From Neptunitalea chrysea (GTDB lineage Bacteria > Bacteroidota > Bacteroidia > Flavobacteriales > Flavobacteriaceae): a stretch of 64,000 nucleotides of DNA. Position 1 is the stretch's first letter. Every line of letters starts with the position of its first letter. The DNA lies in assembly GCF_027924145.1 (NCBI RefSeq), contig NZ_BRVP01000005.1:124001-188000 (forward strand), in the 5' to 3' direction. The notes under the pieces are model-generated. The model saw nothing but the letters and a program-made list of their open reading frames with translations. It searched no databases and was not told the origin of the DNA. This document shows positions 51,992 to 60,569 of the stretch, piece after piece. The position numbers were made by a program, and so were the translations under genes.

Positions 51992-53485
51992 TTAAAAATC
52001 GGTTTTAATATGATTTTTCCAATGAGAATATATTTCTTGATATTGTTCCGTTAAATCTTTAGTAGGTTCTAGTTGATTTAGCTTTTCTAAATTAGAAAAG
52101 GCTTCATTTAAAGAAGCATAATAGCCAGCTCCATATGCGGCACCTCTTGCAGCTCCTTCAGCTCCTGAAGTGTTATAAAGTTCTAGAGAGGTATTAGTGG
52201 TATTCACAAAAATTTCTCTAAAAACTGGACTTAAGAATAAATTTGCTTTACCAGCGCGTACAACTTTACCGGAGACACCTATATCTTTCATTATATCGAA
52301 TCCAAAATTTAAGGCAAACACAATACCTTCACAAGCTGATCTAACCAACTCTTCTGAATGATGCATGTTAAAATTCAAAAACTCAAGACCTGAGGATGCA
52401 GATTTATTATTAAAAATGCGCTCTACACCATTACCAAAAGGGTAGAAGCGCAGTCCTTTACTTCCGGGTTTTGCTTTTTGAGCCAATTGATTTAATTGCT
52501 CATAGGCTATTAAATCTGAACTAGAAGTAGAAAGGGTTTTACGTAACCATTGGTATAAAATACCAGACCCATTAATACAAACCATAACTCCGTTACGTTT
52601 TTTTTGTTCGGAGTTATTAATATGTAAAAATGTATTTACACGGTTTTGTTTGTCATATGTGTCTTTATCACTTACTGCATAAATTACTGCAGAAGTACCT
52701 GCTGTAGTTGCAATTTCACCAGGTTGTAAGGTATTTAATGAAAGCGCATTGTTTGGTTGATCTCCACCACGATATGAAATAATTACATCATCTGAAAAAC
52801 CAAGCTCGTTAGCCACTGTATGACTAATTTTAGCTTGTTCTCCAAAATTTGGTACAATCTCCGGAACAATCTCAACAGGTAATTGCATACCTTCCATAAT
52901 TTCGTTTGCTAATCTACCTTCTTTAAAATTCCATAAAGTGGCCTCAGATAATCCTGAAGCTGTAGTTTGCGCTATACCTGAAAGTTTAGCGGCTATGAAG
53001 TCTCCTGGTAGCATCATATACGCCGCTTTTTCTAAAACTTCAGGTTGATGTTCCTGCACCCACTTTAATTTGGCAGCGGTAAAATTACCAGGACTACCTA
53101 AAAGTGTATTTTGGCAATAATCCTCGCCTATTTGCTGATATGCCTGAGAACCATAAACAGCAGCACGACTATCGCACCATATAATTGCAGGTCGGATTGG
53201 TTTTAGATTTGCATCTGTTAATACTAAACCATGCATTTGGTAAGCAATACCAATTGCTTTAATACGGCTAAGTTTAACATGGTGTTTCGCTCCCAAGGCT
53301 TTTATACCTTCTTTGGTATATTGCCACCATAGTTCAGGGTCTTGTTCAGCCCATCCAAATTTAGGAGCATTTATTTCCATTTCAGATTCGGGCATGGTAA
53401 CTGATGCAATACAGTTTCCTTGTTCAGCGTCAAATACTGAAAGCTTTACTGAGGAACTGCCTAAATCTATACCTAAGAAATACAT
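51992..53485 (-). CDS. xylB: Xylulokinase
   Basis: A 497-residue FGGY-family kinase that phosphorylates D-xylulose to xylulose 5-phosphate. The N-terminal ATPase fold starts [49 protein letters not shown] holds the sugar-binding region, and [26 protein letters not shown] and the catalytic Asp in [14 protein letters not shown] (about 240) follow. The C-terminal half has [16 protein letters not shown] and [20 protein letters not shown]. It lies between the symporter and isomerase genes, so the operon handles xylose from import to the pentose phosphate pathway. Confidence 0.95.
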   Translation of the reverse strand: MYFLGIDLGSSSVKLSVFDAEQGNCIASVTMPESEMEINAPKFGWAEQDPELWWQYTKEGIKALGAKHHVKLSRIKAIGIAYQMHGLVLTDANLKPIRPAIIWCDSRAAVYGSQAYQQIGEDYCQNTLLGSPGNFTAAKLKWVQEHQPEVLEKAAYMMLPGDFIAAKLSGIAQTTASGLSEATLWNFKEGRLANEIMEGMQLPVEIVPEIVPNFGEQAKISHTVANELGFSDDVIISYRGGDQPNNALSLNTLQPGEIATTAGTSAVIYAVSDKDTYDKQNRVNTFLHINNSEQKKRNGVMVCINGSGILYQWLRKTLSTSSSDLIAYEQLNQLAQKAKPGSKGLRFYPFGNGVERIFNNKSASSGLEFLNFNMHHSEELVRSACEGIVFALNFGFDIMKDIGVSGKVVRAGKANLFLSPVFREIFVNTTNTSLELYNTSGAEGAARGAAYGAGYYASLNEAFSNLEKLNQLEPTKDLTEQYQEIYSHWKNHIKTDF

Positions 53486-53504
53486 ATGTAGTTAGTTTAT
53501 TAGT

Positions 53505-55121
53505 TTATTTTTTTGACCAAATATTTTCGATATCCTCTAATGATTTTCCTTTGGTTTCAGGAATTAACTTCCATATGATTATAGCTGAAATTAGAGCCAT
53601 AAATCCATAAATCCAGTAGGCAAAACCATGATGGAAATTATCATTTAAATAGGTGTTGTTATTCATCATAGGGAAGGTCCATGATACAGCTAGATTAGCC
53701 AACCATTGAACGGCTACTGCCACTGCCATAACACCTTTTATTTTATTTGGAAATATTTCAGATAATAGTACCCACGTAACAGGACCCCATGACATGGCAA
53801 ATGCTGCTATGTATAAAAGCATAAATAGTAGTGCCATAACACCTGTAGATTCAGCATATAAAGTAATCCCAAGTCCTATCATAGCAACAGCCATGAAAAT
53901 ACTTCCGATTAACATTAATTTTTTTCTACCAAAATTGTCTACCGTTGCAATTGCTAATACGGTAAAGACCATATTTATAAGACCTACAATAATGGTTTGA
54001 GACATAGAGGCATCTGTTTCCATTCCCATTCCTTTAAATATCTCTGGAGCATAATAGAGAACCACGTTAATACCAACAAACTGTTGAAAAACAGAAAGTA
54101 AAAGTCCGATAATTACAATAAGCCATCCGAATGATAACCAGTGTCCTTTTTTAGTACTAAATGAATTTTTAATATTGTTAATAATACTATTTGCTTTGTC
54201 TGGACCATTTAAACGAGTAAGAACGTCTAACGCATCTTCTTCTTGTCCTTTCATTACCTGAAAACGAGGTGTTTTAGGAACAGTAAATAATAAAACAAGG
54301 AACAACAAGGCAGGAATATTTTCTGATAAAAACATATAGCGCCATCCAGTAGTATTAATCCATTCTTCCGTTTGACCTCTAACTATAAAGTAGTTTACAA
54401 AATAGACAATTAGCATACCACCTACGATAGCTAATTGATTAAAGGAAACTAAGCTTCCTCTTTTTTCGGCGGGTGCCATTTCTGCAATATATAGAGGAGA
54501 GAGCATACTAGCCAAACCAACGCCAATACCACCTATAATTCTAAAAATAATAAAGGAAGTAAGGATGTTACCACCAAATATGTTTAAGTTATCGGGATAT
54601 CCTGAACCTAATGCTGAAATGATAAATAAAATAGCCGCTAAAATAAGACCATTTCTCCTTCCTATAGAATTCGCAAGTCGATCTCCTAATGATGCACCAA
54701 TGATGCAACCTACTAAAGCACTACTTACCATAAAACCTAAAATTGAATTTTTCAAGTTTTCTGTTAACACATTAGGGGTATTTAAAAACCCTGTATAGTA
54801 AAAATATCCGCCAACTATTAATAGAACTAAAACGATTCCGGAAGCTTTTATTTTTTGAAAGAATTTATAAAGAAAAGAACTAAATAGACCTAAGATTAAT
54901 AGGATACAAATAGTTAATATTATTTTGTACTGTAAGATGGCTGCACCTGTAGTGTCTCCAACAGTTTCTAACGCTTCTACAAAAAAATTGTTTAATGACC
55001 CAACAGCTCCAGATATTACCGCTGTATCATATCCAAAAAGAAGTCCACCTAAACTAGCAACAAATGTTAAAGTTCTGATAAGACCTTTTCCTGGTACCTT
55101 GTTTGATTGATTTAAACTCAT
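53505..55121 (-). CDS. xylE: Xylose/sugar:H+ symporter, MFS sugar-porter family
   Basis: A 538-residue transporter. The sugar-porter motifs are visible: LGGLLFGYDTAVISGAVGSLNNFF in helix 1, GDRLANSIGRRNGL (the RxGRR loop), RIIGGIGVGLASMLSPLYIAEMAPAEKRGSL (helix 4-5), QQFVGINVVLYYAPEIFKGMG (helix 7), VDNFGRKKLMLIGS, and PETKGKSLEDIE at the C-terminus. Between helices 1 and 2 there is an insertion (about 45-135) with extra hydrophobic stretches, making it longer than E. coli XylE (about 490). It is the first gene of the utilisation locus transcript and would import xylose from the periplasm. Confidence 0.9.
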   Translation of the reverse strand: MSLNQSNKVPGKGLIRTLTFVASLGGLLFGYDTAVISGAVGSLNNFFVEALETVGDTTGAAILQYKIILTICILLILGLFSSFLYKFFQKIKASGIVLVLLIVGGYFYYTGFLNTPNVLTENLKNSILGFMVSSALVGCIIGASLGDRLANSIGRRNGLILAAILFIISALGSGYPDNLNIFGGNILTSFIIFRIIGGIGVGLASMLSPLYIAEMAPAEKRGSLVSFNQLAIVGGMLIVYFVNYFIVRGQTEEWINTTGWRYMFLSENIPALLFLVLLFTVPKTPRFQVMKGQEEDALDVLTRLNGPDKANSIINNIKNSFSTKKGHWLSFGWLIVIIGLLLSVFQQFVGINVVLYYAPEIFKGMGMETDASMSQTIIVGLINMVFTVLAIATVDNFGRKKLMLIGSIFMAVAMIGLGITLYAESTGVMALLFMLLYIAAFAMSWGPVTWVLLSEIFPNKIKGVMAVAVAVQWLANLAVSWTFPMMNNNTYLNDNFHHGFAYWIYGFMALISAIIIWKLIPETKGKSLEDIENIWSKK

Positions 55122-55511
55122 TATATAGTCTCTTAAACTTTAAGTTATAGTTATATAGACTACAAGTATAAGTAGTTTTTTTGATATAATCAATAATTTA
55201 GCTATTTATTTTATATTTATTAATAATTATTATGAATTATTAATAATATCGTTTATGTGGTGTGAAATTTACACTTATTATTATTTTGACTATTTACAAG
55301 GCTTTAAGAGATAATTAACAGATGGTAAAGAATATTTGTAAGATTTTGAATGTTATATAAATATTAAAGAATTTATTGGATATCGGCATTTTAATTGAAA
55401 AAAACTTAAATATAACGTTTTCATAAGATAATTTGATACCATAATGAATTCTATCAATTGTTAGTAATACTTATTGAAGTAGATCTTTGTAATTTTGTTT
55501 AAAAGAAAATT
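55122..55511. promoter_or_regulatory. Divergent control region of the utilisation locus
   Basis: This 390-bp, very AT-rich region lies between xylE (leftward) and the DUF72 gene (rightward) and has no gene. It contains a perfect 12-bp inverted repeat (TTATTAATAATT 55217-55228, AATTATTAATAA 55235-55246) centred about 110 bases from the xylE start. It also contains an exact -7 box for the rightward gene at 55490-55497 and, leftward, a near-consensus box (TATACTTG, opposite about 55177-55184). It is the most likely place where the regulator of the locus binds. Confidence 0.5.
55490..55497 (+). promoter_or_regulatory. -7 box of the DUF72-thioesterase unit
   Basis: TAATTTTG matches TAnnTTTG exactly, 14 bases before the ATG of the DUF72 gene; it would give a very short leader. 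No well-spaced -33 element is seen. Confidence 0.45.
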
Positions 55512-56399
55512 ATGAAGTTTGGAAGCGTTACACATCCTGAATTAGTAGATTTTTCGTTACCAGATGACCATCCTACAACCAAAGATGTTTTATCTAGGGG
55601 TAATAAGCCATTACAGGTTTCTGTGGGGTGTGCCAAATGGAATAAACAAGATTTGAAAAATTTCTATCCTAGAGGCACTAAAAATGAGTTAGCCTATTAT
55701 GCAACTCAGTTTAATAGTATTGAGTTAAATGCTACGTTCTATAGAAATTTCCCTATACCTCAATTTGAAAAATGGTATGAAGCTGTGCCAGTAGACTTTA
55801 AGTTTTATCCTAAAATTATGCAACGTGTAAGTCATTTAAAAAGATTAAATGATGTTGAAGAAGCCGTTGATGAGTGTTTAGATGGTTTTGTGCATTTAAA
55901 AGAGAAACTAGGAACCATCTTTTTACAATTGCATAATAACTTTGCACCGAAAAATTTTGATAGCGTAGTTAAGTTTGTAGAACAATGGCCTAAAGAATTA
56001 CCATTAGCAACAGAATTTAGACATACAGATTGGTTTAACGACTCAGTCGTTTCCAAGGAACTTTATCATCTTTTAGGAGAAAACAATGTTACAAATATTA
56101 TTGTAGATACCGCAGGTAGGAGAGATCTGTTACATATGAGACTAACCAATTTAGAAGCTTTTGTAAGATACGTAGGCGCTAATCATGATAGTGATTACAC
56201 AAGGCTAGATAAATGGATTGATAAAATTGTAACATGGGAATCGTTAGGATTGGAAAAACTTAATTTTTTCATTCATCAAAACGTAGAAGAGGCATCTCCA
56301 TTGTTGTCTGCTTATTTTATAGAACAATTAAATGAAAGGTTGAATGTCAACTTACGTATACCCCAAACATTAACTTCAAATAAAAATTTATTTTCATGA
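55512..56399 (+). CDS. DUF72 domain protein (YecE-like)
   Basis: A 295-residue cytosolic TIM-barrel-like protein. VSVGCAKWNKQDLKNFYPRGTKNELAYYATQFNSIELNATFYRNFPIPQFEKWYEAVPVDFKFYPKIMQRVSHLKRL is diagnostic of the DUF72/YecE family, with FLQLHNNFAPKNFDSVVKFVEQWPKELPLATEFRHTDWF and MRLTNLEAFVRYVGANHDSDYTRLDKWIDKI following. The biochemical role is unknown. Its stop overlaps the start of the thioesterase gene (ATGA), so they form a two-gene unit. It is divergent from the utilisation locus and probably unrelated to it. Confidence 0.88.
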   Translation: MKFGSVTHPELVDFSLPDDHPTTKDVLSRGNKPLQVSVGCAKWNKQDLKNFYPRGTKNELAYYATQFNSIELNATFYRNFPIPQFEKWYEAVPVDFKFYPKIMQRVSHLKRLNDVEEAVDECLDGFVHLKEKLGTIFLQLHNNFAPKNFDSVVKFVEQWPKELPLATEFRHTDWFNDSVVSKELYHLLGENNVTNIIVDTAGRRDLLHMRLTNLEAFVRYVGANHDSDYTRLDKWIDKIVTWESLGLEKLNFFIHQNVEEASPLLSAYFIEQLNERLNVNLRIPQTLTSNKNLFS

Positions 56400-56794
56400 G
56401 ATTTCACACACGTAAATGGGTTAAACCGGAAGATTTAAATGCAAACGGAACTTTATTCGGTGGAAAATTATTAGCTTGGATAGACGAAGAGGCTGCTTTA
56501 TATAGTATTATTCAATTAGAAAACTCTAAAGTAGTAACAAAATATATGTCTGAAATTAACTTTATGAGTTCTGCTCGTCAGGGCGATATAGTTGAAATAG
56601 GAATAGATGTTGTAAAATTTGGTAAGTCATCTTTGGTACTTAAATCAGAGGTGCGCAATAAGATGACTCGAGAAACCATAATAACTGTTGAAAATATTAT
56701 TATGGTTAATCTAGGTGAACATGGTAGGCCTTTACCACACGGAAAAACCAAAATTGAATATGTTAGAGATCGCTTGGCGGAAGAAAATGATTAG
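56396..56794 (+). CDS. Acyl-CoA thioesterase, hotdog fold (YciA/BFIT-like)
   Basis: A 132-residue single hotdog-domain protein. NANGTLFGGKLLAWIDEEAALYSIIQLENSKVVTKYMSEINFMSSARQGDIVEIGIDVVKFGKSSLVLKSEVRNK is the pattern of the acyl-CoA hydrolase group, in which the N-x-x-G-x-x-F-G-G loop and the following Asp contribute to catalysis. Members hydrolyse acyl-CoA to free acid and CoA in the cytosol. Translation is coupled to the DUF72 gene by a 4-base overlap. Its last 32 bases overlap the end of the opposing channel gene. Confidence 0.87.
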   Translation: MRFHTRKWVKPEDLNANGTLFGGKLLAWIDEEAALYSIIQLENSKVVTKYMSEINFMSSARQGDIVEIGIDVVKFGKSSLVLKSEVRNKMTRETIITVENIIMVNLGEHGRPLPHGKTKIEYVRDRLAEEND

Positions 56795-58055
56795 TATTTT
56801 CTGTATTAATAAGATGCTCTCCTGAAGGATATTCAAATATTTCAAGGTCAAAATATGCTACAGCTGCAATAAGATGTTCAAATACATCTGCCATAATACG
56901 TTCGTAATTAACCCAACGTTTATCGCTACTAAAAGCATAAATTTCTAACGGAATACCTTGAGGTGTAGGGGGGAGTTGTCTGGTCATCATTAGCATTTCT
57001 TTATTAAGTGCCGGATGATTTTTTAAATATTCATCGCAATATTTTCTAAACAATCCCATATTGGTTTGTCCTCTACCATTTACCAAGTATGTTTTATCAT
57101 ATCCTTTAGCATCGTTAAATGTATCAATGTCTTTTTGTCTATGATAAATGTATTCTTTTACATCTTGTATTTTAGAAAATCTAGCCAGATCTTCAGTATT
57201 TAAAAACTTTATACTATTACTTTTTAAATAGATAGCTCTTTTAATTCTTCTACCACCACTATCTTGCATACCTCTCCAGTTCTGAAAAGAATCGGATATT
57301 AAAGAATATGTTGGTATGGTTGTAATAGTATTATCAAAATTTCTAACTTTTACAGTAGTTAGGTTTATTTCAATAACATCTCCATCTGCACCATATTTCT
57401 GTTGAGTAATCCAGTCACCAACACGTACCATATCGTTTACAGAAACCTGAATACTCGCCACAAATCCTAAAATGGTATCTTTAAATATTAATAGAATAAC
57501 AGCCGAAGCAGCCCCAAAAGTACCCAAAGAGGTAAGTAAATCTTTATTGGTTAGTTCTGAGAAAATAAATAAACTGGCAACACACCAAAAAATAATGATA
57601 ATTATTTGAACAAAACTATCTAGTGGTTTATCTGCAAAGGCTTCTTTTGTTTTTAAAAATTCTTTGATTGTTTTTACCAAGCTTCTACATATCCAAACAA
57701 CCAATACAATAATATAGATATCGGTTATTTTCAATAAGATGGTTTTCCAATCGGGATCATCAGAAAATATATAGGGTATTGTATTGATAACCAAAGCAAA
57801 CGGTAGTAAATGACCAACATATTTTGGAAAATTACTTTCCACAAGAAAATCATCAAAGCTTGTTTTTGTTTTGTTAGAAAAAGCTTTAAAGGCGTTTACA
57901 ATTACTTTTCTTGAAAACCAGTCTAGCAATAAAACTATAATAGTAATAACTACTATCGAAACTAATAGATTGATATTTGAAGCTAATTGATCATCTACAT
58001 TCTTTTCTAAAAGATAGTTATAAAACCATTTTGAAAGCCACTCTAGATATCCCAT
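56763..58055 (-). CDS. Mechanosensitive ion channel, MscS family (YbdG-like)
   Basis: A 430-residue inner-membrane protein from the ATG at 58055 (an upstream in-frame TTG at 58076 adds 7 residues). Four to five hydrophobic helices (about 20-195) lead to the pore-lining helix LLTSLGTFGAASAVILLIFKDTILGFVASIQVSVNDMVRVGDWI (about 180-222), whose Gly/Ala pattern matches MscS. A beta domain (ADGDVIEINLTTVKVRNFDNTITTIPTYSLISDSFQNW) and a C-terminal soluble domain complete it. The length and tail match the YbdG/MscM branch, which releases solutes under hypo-osmotic stress. Its end overlaps the thioesterase gene by 32 bases. Confidence 0.88.
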   Translation of the reverse strand: MGYLEWLSKWFYNYLLEKNVDDQLASNINLLVSIVVITIIVLLLDWFSRKVIVNAFKAFSNKTKTSFDDFLVESNFPKYVGHLLPFALVINTIPYIFSDDPDWKTILLKITDIYIIVLVVWICRSLVKTIKEFLKTKEAFADKPLDSFVQIIIIIFWCVASLFIFSELTNKDLLTSLGTFGAASAVILLIFKDTILGFVASIQVSVNDMVRVGDWITQQKYGADGDVIEINLTTVKVRNFDNTITTIPTYSLISDSFQNWRGMQDSGGRRIKRAIYLKSNSIKFLNTEDLARFSKIQDVKEYIYHRQKDIDTFNDAKGYDKTYLVNGRGQTNMGLFRKYCDEYLKNHPALNKEMLMMTRQLPPTPQGIPLEIYAFSSDKRWVNYERIMADVFEHLIAAVAYFDLEIFEYPSGEHLINTENTNHFLPPSDL

Positions 58056-58158
58056 TTTAAATTTAAATTTTAGCAAAATTACAAATTACTTTTGTCTTAT
58101 ATATTGTTTGGTTATATACACCTTTAAAGTTTAGCGAACATGATTTGTAAGCGAGTTT

Positions 58159-58728
58159 TTATATATATAGCAATGTACAATCACGTAATTGGTGCTTTAT
58201 ATCCTTTAAGTAATTGATATCGTGCACACATGCCGGACTAATATCCATACTTTCTATAACACCCTGTGCAGAACAGACAGCATGCAGTTTATATCCATAA
58301 TAATGACTTGATTGACTCGCACAATATCCTTTTTCGGGCAGACTGTAGTCCTGTTCTTTACATATCTTACTTCTGGAGCTTCTTGATAATTTACAGACCT
58401 CTAAAGGCATACTGTCAACAATATAACAATGCTCAGATTTATTCAGCCTCTTTACCAATGCTTTGCGAAGTGATTCTCTAAATGAAAATAACTTACGCTT
58501 TCTTCTGTTGTAGACACTGCGCTCTATTTTGCTGGATAAACTAGCAGGTAAAATTCGAAAAAGTTGACATTCGCTATCAATACCCATATACTCTGATGTT
58601 AGATCAATGGCAATGAGTTGTTTATCTCTCAATTTAGGTTTGCGTATTTGATGTAAATAATCCATTTTACAATCCAACTCTTTTAAAACCTTGAGTATCT
58701 TGTCGTAATTTGCTTGAAAGTTGTGCAT
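58159..58728 (-). pseudogene. Truncated IS982-type transposase
   Basis: A 189-residue frame resembling the first two-thirds of IS982-family transposases, which are normally close to 300 residues: MHNFQANYDKILKVLKELDCKMDYLHQIRKPKLRDKQLIAIDLTSEYMGIDSECQLFRILP, then the first catalytic Asp in CYIVDSMPLEVCKL (about 104). GYCASQSSHYYGYKLHAVCSAQGVIESMDISPACVHDINYL holds the second (about 168). The frame stops at LRDCTLLYI, so the third acidic residue and the C-terminal part are missing. It is an inactive remnant. A possible element end lies at about 58792-58807. Confidence 0.8.
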
Positions 58729-58807
58729 ATAAATTATAGTGTGGTTACTACAATTTACTGCATTTTAGCAGTTTGCACAACTTTTTATAAATGCACAACG
58801 GGTGTTG
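58729..58807 (-). mobile_element. Probable 5' end of the IS982-like remnant
   Basis: Upstream of the truncated transposase the sequence runs through GTTGTGC (opposite 58774-58780) to ACACCCGTTGTGCA (opposite 58792-58805), the kind of end seen in IS982-type elements. No matching copy of this end is found on the other side (58056-58158), in line with loss of the 3' part of the element. The boundary is approximate. Confidence 0.35.
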
Positions 58808-58936
58808 CTTAATTAGTATTTATTAATACAGGGCTTTTAGAGCTCTTATTAAACCTATATAAATGAACTATAATTTATATTATGTAAAATAGTAAAATTT
58901 AAATGACACTCCTTTTATATACTACTAGTATTTCCT

Positions 58937-58944
58937 TAATTTTG
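58937..58944 (+). promoter_or_regulatory. -7 box of the DUF3817 gene
   Basis: TAATTTTG is an exact TAnnTTTG match, 19 bases before the preferred ATG at 58963. It supports that start over the ATG at 58903, which lies upstream of the box. Confidence 0.5.
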
Positions 58945-58962
58945 CCATACCAAAACTTATAT

Positions 58963-59238
58963 ATGAATATTTCAAATTTTAAAATTATTAGCATTCTTGA
59001 AGGTATTTCTTTACTACTAATCTTCAGTGTTTCAATGCCGCTTAAATATATGATGGATTATCATACCCCAAATAAAATAATTGGTATGCTACATGGTATA
59101 TTGTTTATACTTTATGTATTTATGGCTTTTTCTCTAAAAAATGAACAAAATTGGAATACGAAACAATTTTTCATTATTATGCTTTGCTCAGTAATACCAT
59201 TTGGTACCTTTTGGATGGATCGTAAATATCTTAGGTAG
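58963..59238 (+). CDS. DUF3817 family small membrane protein
   Basis: A 91-residue integral membrane protein from the ATG at 58963. It has three hydrophobic helices (about 6-24, 38-56 and 66-84): ISILEGISLLLIFSVSMPLKYMM, MLHGILFILYVFMAFSLK and FFIIMLCSVIPFGTFWMDRKYLR. The EGxSLLLI start, the P-LKYM motif and the P-FGTFWMDRKYL end are characteristic of DUF3817. Role unknown. The longer frame from 58903 would begin upstream of the promoter box. It is followed after 67 bases by thioredoxin. Confidence 0.82.
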   Translation: MNISNFKIISILEGISLLLIFSVSMPLKYMMDYHTPNKIIGMLHGILFILYVFMAFSLKNEQNWNTKQFFIIMLCSVIPFGTFWMDRKYLR

Positions 59239-59248
59239 TAACTATTGT

Positions 59249-59290
59249 TACCTTAAAAAACTCATATTTCAATTAAATTTGAGTTAACTT
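59249..59290 (+). terminator. Imperfect hairpin between DUF3817 and thioredoxin genes
   Basis: AACTCA and TGAGTT, extended inward by ATTT/AAAT across a T-T mismatch, form a stem around CAATT within about 59259-59285, and AACTTTT follows. It may end the DUF3817 message. The same bases contain TAAATTTG (59274-59281), an exact -7 match that could start the thioredoxin transcript, so the two readings compete. Confidence 0.4.
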
Positions 59291-59305
59291 TTAAATATTA
59301 AACGT

Positions 59306-59602
59306 ATGAGCAGCTTTAAAGATTTAATAAATCAATCTAAACCTGTACTTATAGACTTCTATGCAGAATGGTGCGGTCCTTGTAAAATGATGGCTCCAAT
59401 TTTACATAATGTAAAGAATGATATGGGCAATCAAGTTTCTATTTTAAAAATTGATGTAGATAAAAATCAGGAACTTGCGGCTAAATATCAAATTAGAGGT
59501 GTTCCTACATTAATGATTTTTAAAGAGGGAAAACAACTATGGCGACAATCTGGTGTTGTTCAAGAACAACAAATTAAAGAGGTGCTTACCCCCTTTCTTT
59601 AA
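59306..59602 (+). CDS. trxA: Thioredoxin
   Basis: A 98-residue cytosolic thioredoxin: KPVLIDFYAEWCGPCKMMAPIL with the redox pair Cys23/Cys26 (WCGPCK), the buried Asp of the family in IDFYAEW, KIDVDKNQELAAKYQIRGVPTLMIFKEGK with the cis-Pro (about 71), and the C-terminal helix. Length is slightly below E. coli TrxA (109). It keeps cytosolic proteins reduced and serves reductases such as ribonucleotide reductase. It is convergent with the hydrolase gene, with 8 bases between stops. Confidence 0.93.
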   Translation: MSSFKDLINQSKPVLIDFYAEWCGPCKMMAPILHNVKNDMGNQVSILKIDVDKNQELAAKYQIRGVPTLMIFKEGKQLWRQSGVVQEQQIKEVLTPFL

Positions 59603-59610
59603 TCATATAC

Positions 59611-60489
59611 TTAATGTAAGTACTTGTTTAAAAACAAAATAAGTTCTTTCCAAGATTTTTCATCAGCTTCTTTATTATAAGAAATGGGCAAATCATACTG
59701 AATTCCAAGAGAATCAGATTTCTTATTTGTAAATCCATGTTCAGCTTGTTTATAGGTTACATATTTGTAAGTTGCATGGATTTTATTTAATTCTGAACGA
59801 TAGATTTTTATAGATTTTGCAGAAACCAATGAATCGTTATCTCCATTGAATATTAAAATAGCCGATTTTAAGGACTTATTTGGCATAATAGGTATCTCCA
59901 ATCCGGAATGAAAGGCAGCAACTGCATCTAAATCAGTGCCCAAATTAGCCATCATTAAGGCAATACTACCCCCAAAACTATAACCAACTACCCCTATTTT
60001 AGTGCTATCTACAAACTGAAAATGTTTTAAACTATCTAACACTACATTAAAGCGTTGCGATAACATGTTGGTATTGGTATATAGTTCCATTGCTAGATTC
60101 TTGGTGTCACTAGGATGGCTTTTGCCATTTTTAGTATCATATAAATCAGGAACCACTGTAACAAATCCTAATTTAGCTAAATCTTTAGCCTTTTCTTTTA
60201 CCTGATAATTAATGCCCCACCATTCACCTAAAACTATAATCCCAGGTTTTTGTAAAGAATCGTTTGTACTAAACAAAATTCCATTTAATCTAGAACCTTC
60301 TACATTATATTCAAAATATTTTTCTGCAATAGGGATACTGTCTATTTCTTTATGTTTTGATAACGTGTCTTTTAAAAAATTTTCTAATGGTATATTAAGA
60401 TGTTCAATCTTAGTTTGTTTGTTAGCATTATTACAATTGTACAATGATGCTATAATAGCAATAAACAAAAAAAGATATATCTTTTTCAT
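59611..60489 (-). CDS. Dienelactone hydrolase-family lipoprotein (alpha/beta hydrolase)
   Basis: A 292-residue lipoprotein from the ATG at 60489 (MKKIYLFLFIAIIASLYNC, Cys 19); an upstream in-frame start at 60558 would bury the signal. The alpha/beta-hydrolase fold is shown by GIIVLGEWWGINYQVKEKAKDLAKLGFVTVVPDLYD, the nucleophile Ser in IGVVGYSFGGSIALMM, the Asp region LIFNGDNDSLVSAKS and the His in YKQAEHGFTNKKS. The G-E-W-W-G-I-N segment is typical of the dienelactone hydrolase branch, although the classical enzyme has Cys at the nucleophile position. Substrate unknown. It acts in the periplasm or at the outer membrane. Confidence 0.83.
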   Translation of the reverse strand: MKKIYLFLFIAIIASLYNCNNANKQTKIEHLNIPLENFLKDTLSKHKEIDSIPIAEKYFEYNVEGSRLNGILFSTNDSLQKPGIIVLGEWWGINYQVKEKAKDLAKLGFVTVVPDLYDTKNGKSHPSDTKNLAMELYTNTNMLSQRFNVVLDSLKHFQFVDSTKIGVVGYSFGGSIALMMANLGTDLDAVAAFHSGLEIPIMPNKSLKSAILIFNGDNDSLVSAKSIKIYRSELNKIHATYKYVTYKQAEHGFTNKKSDSLGIQYDLPISYNKEADEKSWKELILFLNKYLH

Positions 60490-60569
60490 GACTATATATT
60501 TCTGTAAATGATGGTAAAAGTTACTACAATTTAAGAGTAACCAAAAGTTATTTAACACCTATATTAATT

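Noticed and set aside
30096-55121. The utilisation locus as a recently acquired mobile island
   Set aside because: No integrase, tRNA target, flanking direct repeat or visible change in codon use; the nearby IS remnant lies 3 kb away and is truncated.
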